Assembly (NCBI GenBank): GCA_051870755.1
Contig: JBJECE010000012.1
Span: forward strand, 115,819-179,818
Reading direction: 5' to 3'
DNA from: W0P28-013 sp051870755
GTDB lineage: Bacteria > Bacteroidota > Bacteroidia > Bacteroidales > Paludibacteraceae
Length of the DNA stretch: 64,000 bases
Position numbers and translations under genes: made by a program. This document shows, piece by piece, positions 51,939-59,820 of the stretch. Positions within the stretch are counted from its first letter, which is position 1, and each line of letters opens with the position of its first letter. Under the pieces are notes generated by a model. That model worked only from the letters and a program-made list of their open reading frames with translations. It searched no databases and was not told the origin of the DNA.

Positions 51939-52238
51939 ATGGGAGAAACAAACAACAGCAGTACAACGAGCATGGGCGGTGGCGATAGTGGTTATGCCTT
52001 CAAAACATTGTGGCAGGAGATAACGCGTGCCGTAGGCTATGCCATGACGGCCATGACCGACAGCATCGGGTTGAAAGAAGCGGGCAAAACGAACCGCAAA
52101 CTCATTTCGGAAACCGGCATGACCGACCGTCAAAGCAACTTGCTCGATTCAACCAAAGGCAGTTCCACGATACCCATCATGGTGTGTGCGATTGCCGGCA
52201 TCTGTTTGATCATTTATTTATTGAAAGGTAAAAAATAA
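51939..52238 (+). CDS. 99-residue tail-anchored protein
   Basis: This 99-residue protein has a Ser/Thr/Gly-rich start, a soluble helical region (TLWQEITRAVGYAMTAMTDS) and one C-terminal membrane helix (residues 78-95, IPIMVCAIAGICLIIYLL). It follows the peptidase gene by 14 bp. No family is known to me; the architecture matches its neighbours. Confidence 0.65.
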   Translation: MGETNNSSTTSMGGGDSGYAFKTLWQEITRAVGYAMTAMTDSIGLKEAGKTNRKLISETGMTDRQSNLLDSTKGSSTIPIMVCAIAGICLIIYLLKGKK

Positions 52239-52244
52239 TTTGTT

Positions 52245-52412
52245 ATGATTCCGGATGAAGAAAGAAAAAAACAAGTAGCAATCCAAATGGCTACCGACGA
52301 AGAACGAACCTATATGTCAGGGTCGGAACAATCTAAAAATCGTTCCGCATGGATCATTGCAGGCACTATCATTATGCTCGCTATTGCAGCATTTTGGTTT
52401 TACAAACACTAA
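52245..52412 (+). CDS. 55-residue tail-anchored protein
   Basis: A very small protein with a charged N-terminus (MIPDEERKKQVAIQMATDEE) and a single C-terminal membrane helix (residues 34-52, AWIIAGTIIMLAIAAFWF). The start lies 6 bp after the previous stop and the next gene begins 9 bp further on, so tight packing supports it as real. Confidence 0.65.
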   Translation: MIPDEERKKQVAIQMATDEERTYMSGSEQSKNRSAWIIAGTIIMLAIAAFWFYKH

Positions 52413-52421
52413 CGAAAAACT

Positions 52422-52727
52422 ATGGCAATAAAAAGTAGTTACAACGGCACGCAACAAGAACGCCGTTACATAAACATCGATGCCCTACCGGGCGACCCAA
52501 ATACCTTTTGGGTGGGCGACAGTGGCCTGTACTATCGTACTCTGAAAGAGGCCGAAGAGGATAACCCGGATAATGCAGTCAACCCGCAGGATTACGTCAT
52601 AAAAAAATCCTTTTACCAACAGCACAAAAAAACCATTTGGATTTGTGCCGCAGTGTTGGTGGTCGGTTTCATCGTAATCCGGCTGTTCGACACAAACAAA
52701 TTAGTTTATAACAATCACAAATGGTAA
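52422..52727 (+). CDS. 101-residue tail-anchored protein
   Basis: A soluble N-terminal domain (GDPNTFWVGDSGLYYRTLKE) is followed by a C-terminal membrane helix (residues 73-89, IWICAAVLVVGFIVIRL) and a short outside tail. Not recognised. Confidence 0.65.
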   Translation: MAIKSSYNGTQQERRYINIDALPGDPNTFWVGDSGLYYRTLKEAEEDNPDNAVNPQDYVIKKSFYQQHKKTIWICAAVLVVGFIVIRLFDTNKLVYNNHKW

Positions 52728-53041
52728 GCGTGATGGAAGAGAAGTACACCTTTGAAGATTTCGTGGCATCGCTTCGCAACGAATTTGCCACCTATTGTGG
52801 CGAATCCGACAGCAATGCCGAATACACCAACACGATTTTTAATCAGTTTTTGGCAAAAATGGCAGGTACAGATGTAGCAACAACCACCAATGTGGAAGTA
52901 GAACGTGTGATCGTACAGGACGATCCTGTGATTTGCACCGTATTCAACCATTCCGTTCGTGAATCGGAGTTGTTCATCGTAAACACCGTGCTCAACATCG
53001 TTATGTTGATTGTGGCCGCCATATCGTTGCGCAAAAGTTAA
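52721..53041 (+). CDS. 106-residue tail-anchored protein
   Basis: The gene overlaps the previous one by seven bases; an alternative start at 52733 (MEEKYTFEDFVASLRNEF) avoids the overlap. A helical soluble domain is followed by a C-terminal membrane helix (FIVNTVLNIVMLIVAAISL). Not recognised. Confidence 0.65.
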   Translation: MVSVMEEKYTFEDFVASLRNEFATYCGESDSNAEYTNTIFNQFLAKMAGTDVATTTNVEVERVIVQDDPVICTVFNHSVRESELFIVNTVLNIVMLIVAAISLRKS

Positions 53042-53051
53042 ACGAAACTCT

Positions 53052-53225
53052 ATGAATAAGACAATTATAATAGTAGTTGCCATTGTGGCAGCATGTGTAT
53101 TGGCCGGTTTCATTGTCTATACGCTGACTCCGAGCAAAACAGGGCTCGACCGTTTTCAGTTTGTAAGTTACGACGAGGATAGCAGCAATTCGCTCAAAGG
53201 CGGACTGAAATTGAAAAATGATTAG
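53052..53225 (+). CDS. 57-residue N-anchored membrane protein
   Basis: One N-terminal membrane helix (residues 4-25, TIIIVVAIVAACVLAGFIVY) and a short polar tail. It overlaps the LRAT-like gene by eight bases, which suggests coupled translation. The start is the ATG at 53052; a longer frame from 53010 lies inside the previous gene. Confidence 0.65.
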   Translation: MNKTIIIVVAIVAACVLAGFIVYTLTPSKTGLDRFQFVSYDEDSSNSLKGGLKLKND

Positions 53226-53619
53226 TAGGCAAGACATCAGCGATGGCGACTTGGTGGTGCTTTCGGCGCTGAAAAAGCAACCGTTCTACGGACATGCAGC
53301 CGTTTATAGTGCCGGCAGGTTCTACCATTTCAACGAAAGTGGGGGGCACTGTGATAGTTACGACTTTTTCGTCAACCAACAGCAGCGCCGGATTTTGCGC
53401 ATCGAACACGGTACGAAAACACACGACGAAATTCAAGCCTACTACGATGCCAACAAACACCGTACATGGGAAGCGCTGACCTACAACTGCGAACACTTTG
53501 CCTACGGAGCCGCCTACGGCGCTGAAAAGTCGCCAACGTTGCGTGGTTATGTGGCACTTGCCGGTACGGTGGTCGGTGCATTGATAATAGGATTATTTGT
53601 AAAACACAAAACAAAATGA
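53218..53619 (+). CDS. LRAT/NlpC-P60-like enzyme with membrane tail
   Basis: This 133-residue protein has the layout of the permuted papain-like LRAT group. His26 is in GHAAVYSAGRFYHF and the Cys91 nucleophile in YNCEHFAYGAAYG; the NCEHF motif is diagnostic for LRAT-type acyltransferases and phospholipases. One membrane helix closes the protein (residues 109-127). In a phage-like setting it may modify lipids or peptide cross-links during entry or exit. The substrate is unknown. It follows a tiny membrane protein by overlap and precedes the gene at 53621 by one base. Confidence 0.75.
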   Translation: MISRQDISDGDLVVLSALKKQPFYGHAAVYSAGRFYHFNESGGHCDSYDFFVNQQQRRILRIEHGTKTHDEIQAYYDANKHRTWEALTYNCEHFAYGAAYGAEKSPTLRGYVALAGTVVGALIIGLFVKHKTK

Positions 53620-53620
53620 T

Positions 53621-54079
53621 ATGAAAACAAACACAAAAATAACACTCGGTTTTATGGGAGTATTGGTAGCAATAATCGCCGTGTTGGCCATTGTAATTGT
53701 CATCAAAAACCAAAAAACAAAAGCAAAAACACCAAACGACGATACGCCGCTCACCGCCGATGATGTATTTGACAAAACCTCGTCCGGAAACGCCAACGCC
53801 GTAACTGATGCCGAAATTGATGCAGCCGATAAGTTGGCGGCAAAACTATACCGTGATATGGATGGTCTGAACCTGATGGGACACGACGATAGTCTATACG
53901 AAGAAATGAACCTGTTGAGCGACCGCGAATTGTCGATCCTCAACGCGGTTTTCAACAAAAAATACGGCAACGGCGAAACGCTCATCGAGTGGTTAGAGGG
54001 CGAAAGTTTTAGATGGTCTGACGATTTAGGCCTTGACACGTTGGTAAAATCAATTATTAACCGATTAAACAAGATTTGA
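53621..54079 (+). CDS. N-anchored protein with annexin-like helical domain
   Basis: This 152-residue protein has one N-terminal membrane helix (residues 8-28) and a Thr/Asp-rich linker. A helical domain follows at about 65-150, with LYRDMDGLNLMGHDDSLYEE and SDRELSILNAVFNKKYG. The spacing of D..L...L..L.D.EL..L...F...YG recalls annexin-type repeats seen in some Bacteroidetes phage proteins. The proteins at 54530 and 55548 share this arrangement. The function is unknown. Confidence 0.65.
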   Translation: MKTNTKITLGFMGVLVAIIAVLAIVIVIKNQKTKAKTPNDDTPLTADDVFDKTSSGNANAVTDAEIDAADKLAAKLYRDMDGLNLMGHDDSLYEEMNLLSDRELSILNAVFNKKYGNGETLIEWLEGESFRWSDDLGLDTLVKSIINRLNKI

Positions 54080-54081
54080 TT

Positions 54082-54267
54082 ATGACACTTTTCCAAAAAA
54101 TTTTCAGTGCTGATGTCGATACCGCTGCGCAAAACGGTGAATCGGTTCTTGGCAACTTGGGTTCAATTACGGTAGAAGTAGATCTGCCGGTTAAAAGTGC
54201 TGCGCTTTTGGCGTTGGCCATCGTAATACCGATTTTGGTCTTTTTCATCTGTAAAAAACTGATTTGA
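54082..54267 (+). CDS. 61-residue tail-anchored protein
   Basis: A short soluble N-terminus (MTLFQKIFSADVDTAAQNGE) is followed by a C-terminal membrane helix (residues 39-57, SAALLALAIVIPILVFFIC). ATG at 54082 is chosen over an upstream TTG. Not recognised. Confidence 0.65.
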   Translation: MTLFQKIFSADVDTAAQNGESVLGNLGSITVEVDLPVKSAALLALAIVIPILVFFICKKLI

Positions 54268-54269
54268 AC

Positions 54270-54533
54270 ATGGTACTGAAAAATGAATTCCTCGAAGCCG
54301 TGCGCGATGCCGATCTCGTAATCGAAGACGGCAACGACACATTTGTATGCTATCGTGCCCGCAAACCTTTTGAAGGCGAGCCCGAAGATGCCGACATCTG
54401 GAAAATAAAACTTTACCGTGTCATCGAAACCAAAACCGGTAAAGTAACCATGTTGCTCTATCCGTACGGAAGTGCCGACTATCGGTTTTCACCCAACAAA
54501 GTAGGAGAATACACATTTACATACGTTATATGA
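54270..54533 (+). CDS. 87-residue soluble protein
   Basis: A small acidic protein without a membrane segment; alternating strands (KIKLYRVIETKTGKVTMLLY) suggest a compact beta domain. It overlaps the next gene by four bases (ATGA), which supports the frame. Not recognised. Confidence 0.6.
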   Translation: MVLKNEFLEAVRDADLVIEDGNDTFVCYRARKPFEGEPEDADIWKIKLYRVIETKTGKVTMLLYPYGSADYRFSPNKVGEYTFTYVI

Positions 54534-54991
54534 AAAAATTACTGAAAAACAAAAAACTGATCATTATTGTCGTGGTGGTGGTTTTGTTCATCATCATCAT
54601 CGCATCGAAGAAAAGCGCCGATGCCGCCGGCGACGGCGGTGGTAACTCCGGCACCGGCACCGACGATGCCACGCTCGAAACCTTGTGCAAACTATTCATC
54701 GCCACCTGCAACGACTATGGCGATTCTGCGTCTGCATACAAACACCCGTGGGACACCACCACCCTGAAAACCATCATGGCGTTGCCCAAGGACGACCTTG
54801 TTCGACTGAACGCCATGTTTAAGGCAGCGGCGGCGTGCACCTATTCCGACAATTACGGTGCCGTCAAATCGAAATACTACACACGCACCTCGCTGTCGGA
54901 TGCCATACCGGCCGGCACGCGGTGCAAAAAACGCACCGGCGCCTCGACGGCCGAAGCGTTCAAAGAGAAGATGGAAAGCCTCGGACTGTAA
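54530..54991 (+). CDS. N-anchored protein, first copy of a duplicated pair
   Basis: This 153-residue protein has an N-terminal membrane helix (residues 9-23, KLIIIVVVVVLFIIIIA) and a Gly-rich linker. A helical domain follows (ETLCKLFIATCNDYG, then TTLKTIMALPKDDLVRLNAM) with four or five cysteines. The last 80 residues are almost identical to those of the protein at 55548. It is likely to be envelope-associated. The LPD3-like gene follows by 6 bp, and this pair is repeated in tandem. Confidence 0.7.
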   Translation: MKKLLKNKKLIIIVVVVVLFIIIIASKKSADAAGDGGGNSGTGTDDATLETLCKLFIATCNDYGDSASAYKHPWDTTTLKTIMALPKDDLVRLNAMFKAAAACTYSDNYGAVKSKYYTRTSLSDAIPAGTRCKKRTGASTAEAFKEKMESLGL

Positions 54992-55054
54992 CCGCTCATG
55001 AGCAAATACAAACAACATATTATCCCGAGCGTAACCACTCCAAAAGAGTGGCAA
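54746..55054 (+). repeat. Direct duplication, copy 1
   Basis: This stretch reappears at 55830-56132 with long identical runs, in the second half of the membrane protein gene and the first 19 codons of the LPD3-like gene. Divergence is concentrated in the middle of the membrane protein and after the first codons of the cargo gene. Confidence 0.85.
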
Positions 55055-55435
55055 CACATGAGCCAATCGGAGTTAAGAAAGGTTGTATATCAATTTATAA
55101 AATGCAATCTTGCCGGTAAAGTTATCAAAAACGAGGATACAGGAATCAACGTTCAAATAACCGTAAGTGCAGGACGCAAAACCGCATACGGTGAAGCGAT
55201 GTACTTGAAAAAAGCATCTGTTGTTCAAATTATTCCGCAAGTAATTCGCTATGCTAAATATAACAATTTCGGCGCCCAAAAAAGCACCGATGCAAAAAAT
55301 ATTCTTGGCTATTTGAACTATAAATGTAAATGTACGATGATAGATGGGAAAACCGAATGTTTACGATTAGCTATTCGCCTACAAAATGATGGCAAATTCT
55401 ATTATAACATTGAGATAAATAAAATAACAAGTTAG
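54998..55435 (+). CDS. LPD3/BECR-like cargo protein, copy 1
   Basis: This 145-residue protein resembles the LPD3 domain found at the ends of large polyvalent proteins of phages and conjugative elements. The matching parts are SELRKVVYQFIKCNLAGKVI, NEDTGINVQITVSAGRKTAYG, a helix VVQIIPQVIRYAKYNNFG, and the closing strands LRLAIRLQNDGKFYYNIEIN. Here it stands alone. Related domains are linked to BECR-type nuclease toxins, so a toxin or anti-host role is possible. The gene is AT-richer than its partner at 54530. Its 3' end overlaps a terminator that faces both ways and a reverse promoter lies just beyond. Confidence 0.65.
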   Translation: MSKYKQHIIPSVTTPKEWQHMSQSELRKVVYQFIKCNLAGKVIKNEDTGINVQITVSAGRKTAYGEAMYLKKASVVQIIPQVIRYAKYNNFGAQKSTDAKNILGYLNYKCKCTMIDGKTECLRLAIRLQNDGKFYYNIEINKITS

Positions 55436-55486
55436 TACCACGCAAGGCTTCTATGGGTTTCTTGCATCCAATACTAACTTGTATTT
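55417..55486 (-). ncRNA. Predicted antisense RNA A, convergent to the 54998 gene
   Basis: On the minus strand TTTG (55523-55520), 19 bases, and TACTTTTG (55500-55493) form a full promoter. About 70 bases later a perfect 11-bp stem TACTAACTTGT/ACAAGTTAGTA (55472-55482 with 55427-55437) is followed by TATTTTATTT. The RNA would be complementary to the 3' untranslated part and last codons of the cargo message. Confidence 0.6.
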
Positions 55487-55547
55487 CACCGGCAAAAGTA
55501 CAACAAATTTTTGAAATAACAAATAAACTATTAAAAAATTTACAATT

Positions 55548-56069
55548 ATGGCAACAAAAAAATCAAATCTGAAAATCCTTTTCATCGTGCTGGCAGTAGC
55601 CGTTGTTGGGTTTGTGGCGTTCAAATTCTTTGGCAAAAGTAAGGGCGAAACCGCCGACGATGCCGAAACAGGCGGAAACACCTCGAACAAAAGCACTGCT
55701 AAAAAAAGTTACAAAACATCCGTAACAGTAGAAGCCGACGAGTCAGAACTCGATGAATTGTGCGAAAAATTCATCAAAACCTGCAATAACTATGGTAAGG
55801 TTTTACATCCGGGCGGCGCAAGCAAATATCCGTGGGACACCACCACCCTGAAAACCATCATGGCGTTGCCCAAGGACGACCTTGTGCGACTGAATGCCAT
55901 GTTCGAGGCACGCGGCGCTTGCACCTATCCCGATAATTATTCGAGTAGTAAATACATCATGCGCACGTCGCTGTCGGATGCCATACCGGAAGGAACGCTG
56001 TGCAAATACCGCACCGGCGCCTCGACGGCCGAAGCGTTCAAAGAGAAGATGGAAAGCCTCGGACTGTAA
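55548..56069 (+). CDS. N-anchored protein, second copy of the duplicated pair
   Basis: This 173-residue protein opens MATKKSNLKILFIVLAVAVV with one membrane helix. A charged linker and the same helical domain as 54530 follow; the two are nearly identical after DTTTLKTIMALPKDDL. Its MATKKS start is shared with the peptidoglycan-binding protein at 56641, which shows that N-terminal anchors have been shuffled between different domains. The second LPD3-like gene follows by 6 bp. Confidence 0.7.
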   Translation: MATKKSNLKILFIVLAVAVVGFVAFKFFGKSKGETADDAETGGNTSNKSTAKKSYKTSVTVEADESELDELCEKFIKTCNNYGKVLHPGGASKYPWDTTTLKTIMALPKDDLVRLNAMFEARGACTYPDNYSSSKYIMRTSLSDAIPEGTLCKYRTGASTAEAFKEKMESLGL

Positions 56070-56132
56070 CCGCTCATGAGCAAATACAAACAACATATTA
56101 TCCCGAGCGTAACCACTCCAAAAGAGTGGCAA
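55830..56132 (+). repeat. Direct duplication, copy 2
   Basis: Partner of 54746-55054, lying about 1.08 kb downstream. Together they show a tandem duplication of a two-gene cassette. Confidence 0.85.
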
Positions 56133-56519
56133 GGTTGGACATCGTTACAATTACGAAAATATGTTGCAGACTATGTAAAAGCGAATTACAAAAATGCACA
56201 TGTTGTTAATGAGCATACGCAGTTACATATCAAAATAACAGTTCGCAGTGGTCAAAAAACCGCATACGGCGAAGCGATGTACAGCAAAAAAGCAGCACTT
56301 ATAGCGGTATTACCTGACCTGATAAAGTATGCCGTTTATAATAATTTTGGTTCAGCCAAAAGTACAGATAGTAAAGATGTTTTAGGCTATTTGAACTTTA
56401 AGGTTAAATGTAAAATTGACGGAAAAATAGAAAATATACGATTGGCTGTACAATTTCAAAGAGGAGGCAAATTTTATTACAATCTTGAAGTAAATAAAAT
56501 AAAAAAGGCTTGTATCTGA
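56076..56519 (+). CDS. LPD3/BECR-like cargo protein, copy 2
   Basis: This 147-residue paralogue of the 54998 protein has the same first 19 residues. It then diverges (LQLRKYVADYVKANYKNAHV), but keeps RSGQKTAYGEAMYSKKAALI, VLGYLNFKVKCKIDGKIENI and GGKFYYNLEVNKI. The conserved skeleton with many substitutions suggests diversifying selection on a toxin-like domain. It is AT-rich and is followed by its own terminator and reverse promoter. Confidence 0.65.
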   Translation: MSKYKQHIIPSVTTPKEWQGWTSLQLRKYVADYVKANYKNAHVVNEHTQLHIKITVRSGQKTAYGEAMYSKKAALIAVLPDLIKYAVYNNFGSAKSTDSKDVLGYLNFKVKCKIDGKIENIRLAVQFQRGGKFYYNLEVNKIKKACI

Positions 56520-56580
56520 GAGGATTATAAACAAGAGCCTCAATCCGCGATACAAGCCTAAACGAATTGCTTATTCTTTT
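56498..56580 (-). ncRNA. Predicted antisense RNA B, convergent to the 56076 gene
   Basis: TTTG (56617-56614), 19 bases, and TACCTTTG (56594-56587) form the promoter. The RNA ends at a perfect 11-bp stem GATACAAGCCT/AGGCTTGTATC reading AGGCTTGTATC (56559-56549) then GATACAAGCCT (56516-56506), followed by six T. Length is about 80 nt, overlapping the end of the cargo gene. Confidence 0.65.
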
Positions 56581-56640
56581 CACCGGCAAAGGTACAACAA
56601 TTTTTTGAAATAACAAATAAACCACTAAAAATTTACAATT

Positions 56641-57015
56641 ATGGCAACAAAAAAATCAACTTGGAAAGTAGTGATCATCGTATTGGTAGTGCTCGCCATC
56701 GTGGGCGTAGGCGTGTGGGCAGGGTTCAAATTCTTTGGCACCGACGACACCCCAACCACCGACGGCGGCACAGGCAGCACACCGGCAAGCAGCGATGTGA
56801 AATTTCCCTTGGTCGATGGCAGCCGCGGCGAACTTGTTAAACGCCTGCAACGTGCCTTGAACACCGACCTCGACGGATGCGACGGTTTCAAAAAATTAGT
56901 CGTCGATGGTATCGTCGGTCCGAAAACCATAGCCGCTACCAAACTCGCCGTTGGTACGCAACTGCTGACCGACGAAACCACTTGCCGCAACTACATCGCC
57001 AACATGGGATGCTAA
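56641..57015 (+). CDS. N-anchored peptidoglycan-binding protein
   Basis: This 124-residue protein has an N-terminal membrane helix (residues 9-29) after MATKKSTWK, a Thr/Gly-rich linker, and a peptidoglycan-binding type 1 domain (about 57-110). The domain signature is GSRGELVKRLQRALN followed by GFKKLVVDGIVGPKTIAATK. It would tie a membrane, perhaps a virion membrane, to the cell wall during entry or exit. It is paired with the nuclease-like gene 15 bp downstream. Confidence 0.8.
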   Translation: MATKKSTWKVVIIVLVVLAIVGVGVWAGFKFFGTDDTPTTDGGTGSTPASSDVKFPLVDGSRGELVKRLQRALNTDLDGCDGFKKLVVDGIVGPKTIAATKLAVGTQLLTDETTCRNYIANMGC

Positions 57016-57030
57016 AAACGGACGTGCGCA

Positions 57031-57450
57031 ATGGCTGAATACGGAGAGAAATATTATCAATATAAACATAAGCCAAAGAAGGCTATAATGTTTTTGAAAA
57101 AACACAAAGCCGGCGCCTGTATCGCAGCCATGAGGCGTGATGACATTGGCGATATTGATATTATTTGGGGAGAGAATGATCCTAAAACCAACAAGGGCTA
57201 TGGTCTAAAACATATCATAGAAAAACATGGTAAGGACATAAAGGCACTTGGGTTCGAGGTGGAAGACTTTATACCGATTGTAGTGCAATTTGGAGCGTTT
57301 GATCAAGAGCGTTCTACATCAAACAGACGAGTTTATAGCAATGATAAATTTCGGTTTGTTGTTGTCGTCGAAGAAACTGTATCGGGTCAAAGAAAATGGC
57401 TTTTGACGTCGTTTGATATAAACAAAAAAGCGAAAGTAACCTTTCGCTAA
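57031..57450 (+). CDS. PBECR-type nuclease-like cargo protein
   Basis: This 139-residue protein resembles phage BECR nuclease domains (barnase-EndoU-colicin E5/D-RelE fold) of polyvalent proteins. The shared elements are KPKKAIMFLKKHKAGACIAA, DDIGDIDIIWGEND, GYGLKHIIEKHGKDIKALGF and a closing RKWLLTSFDINKK. The His in KHIIEKHG and the strand residues are candidate active-site positions. The same domain recurs at 61284. Standing alone rather than fused, it may be a free RNase toxin. The last 28 bases are part of the terminator of antisense RNA C. Confidence 0.7.
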   Translation: MAEYGEKYYQYKHKPKKAIMFLKKHKAGACIAAMRRDDIGDIDIIWGENDPKTNKGYGLKHIIEKHGKDIKALGFEVEDFIPIVVQFGAFDQERSTSNRRVYSNDKFRFVVVVEETVSGQRKWLLTSFDINKKAKVTFR

Positions 57451-57515
57451 AACGTCGAAACCAACTAAAGTAGCATCGCAGTCGGTATTACTCACCTACA
57501 CTGTATAGTGAAACG
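57422..57515 (-). ncRNA. Predicted antisense RNA C, convergent to the 57031 gene
   Basis: TTTG (57552-57549), 19 bases, and TACCTTTG (57529-57522) form the promoter. The terminator AGCGAAAG/CTTTCGCT (57448-57441 with 57436-57429) followed by six T lies within the coding region, so about 28 nt of the RNA are antisense to the last codons. Confidence 0.65.
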
Positions 57516-57554
57516 ACACGGCAAAGGTACAACAATTTTTTGAAATAACAAAAT

Positions 57555-57974
57555 ATGCCGAAAACCAAACCACACAGCATTCCCACCGGCGAGGGCAAAG
57601 AGGACGTTTACATACGCCGCGCCATCATCGTGGAGCGACTTGCGCCGCTCATCGGCACAAGCGTTCCATGCCGTGCTTTCAAAGGCAAACGTGTGGAGTT
57701 CCTGTTTGCATCGATTGACGAAACGGCAACGCGAGCATCAAAGAGGTATGAATCGACTTTAGCCGCATTGCGTATAGTGGAAGCGTTAAAAAAGGCGGTA
57801 CTCGTAAAATCAGATCTGCCACACTCCAACAAACAACGCAAGATGAAGTTTGTAAAAATGTACGAATTAAAATCGGAACTCAATCGGATTGGAGAAGTAA
57901 AAATTATGGTAGGCGAGCGTAGCCAAAAGCAATATGTACATTATTGCATCACGCAAAAAAAAGATAACCCATAG
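57555..57974 (+). CDS. LPD/BECR-like cargo protein, copy 1 of a second family
   Basis: This 139-residue soluble protein opens MPKTKPHSIPTGEGKEDVYI. RRAIIVERLAPLIGTSVPCR, SIDETATRASKRYESTLAAL and a C-terminal VHYCITQKK follow. A close paralogue lies at 62228 (about 60 percent alike by eye). The order of strands and helices recalls the LPD3/BECR group but no catalytic residue is certain. It starts directly after the reverse promoter of antisense RNA C, with no membrane partner gene of its own. Confidence 0.6.
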   Translation: MPKTKPHSIPTGEGKEDVYIRRAIIVERLAPLIGTSVPCRAFKGKRVEFLFASIDETATRASKRYESTLAALRIVEALKKAVLVKSDLPHSNKQRKMKFVKMYELKSELNRIGEVKIMVGERSQKQYVHYCITQKKDNP

Positions 57975-58021
57975 AAGGCGCCCTCGTTACATTGGGTCTT
58001 TATCTATGACTTATCTTCTTT
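57954..58021 (-). ncRNA. Predicted antisense RNA D, convergent to the 57555 gene
   Basis: TACCTTTG (58035-58028) is a good -7 box, but the -33 TTTG of the other copies is lost here because the next start codon lies close. The terminator pairs GATA and ACCCA with TGGGT and TATC across a bulge and ends in eight T (57961-57954). Confidence 0.5.
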
Positions 58022-58055
58022 CACCGGCAAAGGTACAACAAATTTTTGAAATAAT

Positions 58056-59729
58056 ATGACAAAATACAAACAAATTTTCAATCCGCTGTCGAAAATCGGA
58101 TTCGACAAGGTGAACCAAGAGGCCCAAATAGATGCGGCACTCGACGAAAATTCCGAAAATGCCGTACAAAATAAGGCCGTAACCAACGCCATCAGCGGCA
58201 AGCAGGACGTCATCGACGACCTCGACACCATACGCGCCGGTGCTGCCCTTGGCGCAACCGCCCTGCAAGAACATCAAGACATCAGCGGCAAGCAGGACAA
58301 AGACAACAACACCGACCTGACCACGACATCGAAATCCATCGTCGGCGCCATCAACGAGGTGGCCGCCGCGGCGTCAGGCATCGGCACCATGGTCAACAAT
58401 CAGTTGGTGGTGAGCAAGCGTGCCATCGTAACCGACAAACTTGGCGACCCGATGAACGAATACACCCTGAAATGTTTGTTGAACGGCTCGACCATGCGCG
58501 TGATGACGTTGCGCGAGATAGCCGCCGACGAATACCCCGACGCCCACCGCTATGTGTGGCACAAAACAGCCGCGCAAAAAAATCGTGCGGTCAATATCAT
58601 TTTAATCAGTTCGTCGCAAGGCAAAGGTGCGCTGAAACTGACCATATACGATGCCGTCCGTCGGCGCAGCGAAGAGCATTACGTCTGTTTCAAATTCGAC
58701 ACGCCGAGCCGCGGCACATTCCTGTTTTCGACCACCTGCAAATGGCCAATCGAAACGCGCTATCTGACAAATGAACTTTACTCTTACCTGATTGTTCCTG
58801 ACGATTTTGTGGGCGACATCACCGTGCAACTTGTGCGCGCCAACGTTATGTCGGGAGGCAATTTGCGGATAGTTTATCCAACATCCGAAAGCGACAACAC
58901 AAAGAAATGGACGGCTACATTGGTTCAAAACCCCGGCAACAAACTGCCCATAAGCGATGGTGAGAGTACCGAGGTAGCGTTTTGCATGGCCGACAACCTG
59001 TATGGTAATCCGCTCACGGCATCGCAGTTTATCACGCCGTTCGGTTACTATCAGGTCGATATTATCTACGACTTTGGCGCCATTGCCATAGGCGACCGCT
59101 TGCAGGACAATGTGGTGAACGACACGCAACTGCACGACATAAGCAAGCAATTGAACACCATGCAGGACACCGATGCCGACACCATCGTGCGCCTGCTCCA
59201 AACCATGACACCGATGCTAAAGGTGGCACGCAAAGAGGGTAATCTGTATGTGCGCCACCCGCGCCTCGATGTCTTGGCCGCCTACAACCCGCGCCTCGTG
59301 CTGATGAAACTGAACAAAAGTTGCTATCACAAAAAAGTGCTCGACGACGGCACCAAAAAACATTACCGCCGCAAAAAATGGGTGCTCGATCTGCAATTCA
59401 AATATTGGGTCGAAAATAATGAATACAAAAAAGATGGGCAAACACTATGGAACACCACGGCTGCGCACCATGGCGCCGGCGAAGCGGCACGCACCGACAC
59501 CGATGGCTGGTATCCGATGACGATACACTCCGATGCAAATATCTTTGCCTATATCAAAAATGAGATCAACAGTGCATACTACGGCATAGCCATACGCATC
59601 GACAATCCGCGCTACGCGGGCAACGACACGGCGCTGTACTACCAAGGGCAGCAGCGCTATCTGTACAGCCTGCCGGCCGTGATGAAAGTGGTGTGTGTTA
59701 GGGGTTATATAGGTTATACATTGGTATAA
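58056..59729 (+). CDS. Fibre or spike-like receptor-binding protein
   Basis: This 557-residue protein starts like phage tail fibres and spikes, with short helical repeats rich in Asn, Ala and Gln: AVQNKAVTNAISGKQDVIDD and then GATALQEHQDISGKQDKDNN. Residues 85-110 continue this stalk (KSIVGAINEVAAAASGIG). The rest, about 110-557, is beta-rich and has no recognised domain. It would trimerise and bind a host surface receptor. It is the largest gene in the element and has host-like base composition. Confidence 0.75.
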   Translation: MTKYKQIFNPLSKIGFDKVNQEAQIDAALDENSENAVQNKAVTNAISGKQDVIDDLDTIRAGAALGATALQEHQDISGKQDKDNNTDLTTTSKSIVGAINEVAAAASGIGTMVNNQLVVSKRAIVTDKLGDPMNEYTLKCLLNGSTMRVMTLREIAADEYPDAHRYVWHKTAAQKNRAVNIILISSSQGKGALKLTIYDAVRRRSEEHYVCFKFDTPSRGTFLFSTTCKWPIETRYLTNELYSYLIVPDDFVGDITVQLVRANVMSGGNLRIVYPTSESDNTKKWTATLVQNPGNKLPISDGESTEVAFCMADNLYGNPLTASQFITPFGYYQVDIIYDFGAIAIGDRLQDNVVNDTQLHDISKQLNTMQDTDADTIVRLLQTMTPMLKVARKEGNLYVRHPRLDVLAAYNPRLVLMKLNKSCYHKKVLDDGTKKHYRRKKWVLDLQFKYWVENNEYKKDGQTLWNTTAAHHGAGEAARTDTDGWYPMTIHSDANIFAYIKNEINSAYYGIAIRIDNPRYAGNDTALYYQGQQRYLYSLPAVMKVVCVRGYIGYTLV

Positions 59730-59820
59730 AAAAAAGTTTCTGTGCCAATAAAAAAACCGGCACGAAAACCAATCAATAAATAACCGAGTCTCGAATGGAT
59801 GACAATTAAAAACCGTCATC
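59727..59820 (-). ncRNA. Predicted antisense RNA E, convergent to the fibre gene
   Basis: TATATTTG (59834-59827) with a TTG 20 bases upstream (59857-59855) reads back toward the fibre gene. The RNA has an inner hairpin GGATGAC/GTCATCC (59821-59815 with 59803-59797) and a terminal stem GTGCC/GGCAC before eight T. The promoter differs in sequence from the recurrent 40-base element. Confidence 0.5.
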
